7,222 bases of DNA, taken from contig CALYRA010000051.1 in assembly GCA_945292135.1 (NCBI GenBank), positions 1-7,222 on the forward strand, given 5' to 3'. Shown here piece after piece: positions 6,249-7,222 of this stretch (position 1 is its first letter; every line of letters begins with the position of its first letter). The notes under the pieces are model-generated. The model made no database searches, had not been told where the DNA came from, and saw only the letters and a program-made list of their open reading frames with translations. This stretch comes from an uncultured Dysgonomonas sp. Lineage in GTDB: Bacteria > Bacteroidota > Bacteroidia > Bacteroidales > Dysgonomonadaceae. The position numbers were made by a program, and so were the translations under genes.

Positions 6249-7222
6249 CTACTGCTGCGAAATTGCAACGACGCCAATAGACGAGATTAATATCACTAAT
6301 CCAAGTACTAATACGCAAATCGTTGTTTTGCTAACACCTTTCCACTCTTTGAGGACGATACCCCATACGTTGCTAAACACAACATTCAGAGACATTAAGA
6401 TTGTCCAAGAAAAAGCAAGTAACAAGGGACTGTCATTCAGGAAGCTTTTACCCATTTCCAAACCGAAGAATTGGGAATACCAAAGTACGCCTGCTAATGC
6501 ACAAAACAGAATATTGTTTACTAAAACATTTTTAGGAATATTAAAATATTCGTTGCCGGTCTTATTCTTAATATTTTGTTGAACGCAATAAACGGCATTT
6601 GTAAGAAAACCTCCAAGCGTGACCAAGAATATAACGGGAAGTCCGGCATAAAGAGGGTCGATTCCAAGATTCAATGCTACCGTTTTGATCGGCGTACCTG
6701 CATCCAATCCCAGAGCAAAACAGGCACTCATTACGCCTGCCAATAATGCGACTAAAAGACCTTTGGTCAAAGCAAAATCTTTTACGGCAGCTTTTTTCTC
6801 TTCTTCACTCATATTTTTGGAACGAAGGCTTCCTGCATATCCAATAATTGCAATACCTGCCAGCGTAATGCAAACTCCTATCAAAAGGAGTAATCCCTCT
6901 CCATGAAATAAATCTTTACCAACCAATAAAGCAGGGAATAACGTACCGAAAGCGGCGCATGTACCTAATGAGATACTTTGCCCTAAAGCTACGCCTAAAT
7001 ATCTCATGCTAAGTCCAAATGTGAGACCTCCAACACCCCAAAGCACTCCATATATAATTGATTTCATCGCGCCTCCAGAGCTCCACAGCTGAAATAATCC
7101 AACATCTGAACTTATAGCCAATAATGAACCTAACAATGGAAAAACAAGCCATGCGAATATCCCTTGTACTAACCAAAAAGACTCCCATGACCAATTCTTT
7201 ACCTTCTTGATAGGAACATACG
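6249..7222 (-). CDS. rhaT: L-rhamnose/H+ symporter, 5' end outside the window
   Basis: Inner-membrane carrier that imports L-rhamnose with protons; drug/metabolite-transporter-like fold with about ten helices. The frame stays open from the stop at 6249 to the right edge, giving 323 visible residues. The family is about 340 residues (E. coli RhaT 344), so roughly 20 N-terminal residues are missing. The first visible residues (YVPIKKVKNWSWESFWLVQG) are the conserved cytoplasmic loop and second helix of RhaT. Downstream come GVLWGVGGLTFGLSMRYLGV, ALGQSISLGTCAAFGTLFP, a charged loop SLRSKNMSEEEKKA between the two halves, and LWYSQFFGLEMGKSF near the end. The TTG at 7134-7136 is an internal Leu codon, not the start, because RhaT-like sequence continues upstream of it. 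Its promoter and any regulator site lie outside the window. Confidence 0.96.
   Translation of the reverse strand, partial: YVPIKKVKNWSWESFWLVQGIFAWLVFPLLGSLLAISSDVGLFQLWSSGGAMKSIIYGVLWGVGGLTFGLSMRYLGVALGQSISLGTCAAFGTLFPALLVGKDLFHGEGLLLLIGVCITLAGIAIIGYAGSLRSKNMSEEEKKAAVKDFALTKGLLVALLAGVMSACFALGLDAGTPIKTVALNLGIDPLYAGLPVIFLVTLGGFLTNAVYCVQQNIKNKTGNEYFNIPKNVLVNNILFCALAGVLWYSQFFGLEMGKSFLNDSPLLLAFSWTILMSLNVVFSNVWGIVLKEWKGVSKTTICVLVLGLVILISSIGVVAISQQ

Noticed and set aside
7134..7136. TTG as possible start of rhaT
   Set aside because: Upstream codons in the same frame encode RhaT-like residues (YVPIKKVKNWSWESFWLVQG), so the gene extends past the window edge.
7009..7194. 61-codon frame on the - strand overlapping the start of the visible rhaT
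   Set aside because: Out of frame with RhaT, whose conserved sequence runs through the same bases to the window edge.

Overview
The window looks like chromosome from a low-GC member of the Bacteroidales/Bacteroidetes. Four genes are preceded by the Bacteroidetes -7 promoter element TAnnTTTG or a one-mismatch version, start codons lie in A-rich leaders with little or no Shine-Dalgarno sequence, and the enolase, amidase, Nudix regulator and rhamnose proteins all resemble Bacteroides-type homologs. All identifications come from reading the sequence and from remembered family motifs; no database search was run.

Layout. Left part, + strand: eno (enolase, 67-1353) ends in a strong intrinsic terminator. 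It is followed by a secreted N-acetylmuramoyl-L-alanine amidase of the Amidase_3 type (1494-2348) and a secreted M48/LoiP-like protein (2444-3250), each with its own promoter; a 17-bp terminator hairpin closes the second. Centre, + strand: an AT-rich gap of about 500 bp holding a perfect 10-bp inverted repeat, a small three-helix membrane protein (3767-4009) whose promoter sits almost on its start codon, another AT-rich gap, and a Nudix-fold transcription regulator of the NrtR/AraR type (4293-5027). Right part, - strand: rhaT (L-rhamnose/H+ symporter, running off the right edge) followed by rhaD (rhamnulose-1-phosphate aldolase), then an intrinsic terminator. These are the last two genes of a rhamnose-use operon that faces the Nudix gene.

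How the genes relate. RhaT imports L-rhamnose. RhaD splits rhamnulose-1-phosphate into dihydroxyacetone phosphate, which feeds glycolysis where enolase acts, and L-lactaldehyde. The Nudix regulator lies next to the rhamnose operon and has lost the catalytic glutamates of the Nudix box, as expected of a sugar-sensing repressor or activator; a link to rhamnose is only inferred from position.

Main point of interest. The M48-like protein keeps the LoiP-type framework around the active site but has lost the zinc-peptidase residues: HExxH reads TQIGH and the third-ligand Glu reads Ala, in an intact, signal-peptide-bearing 268-codon frame. It appears to be a secreted pseudo-protease, and it sits directly behind a peptidoglycan amidase whose catalytic residues are all present.
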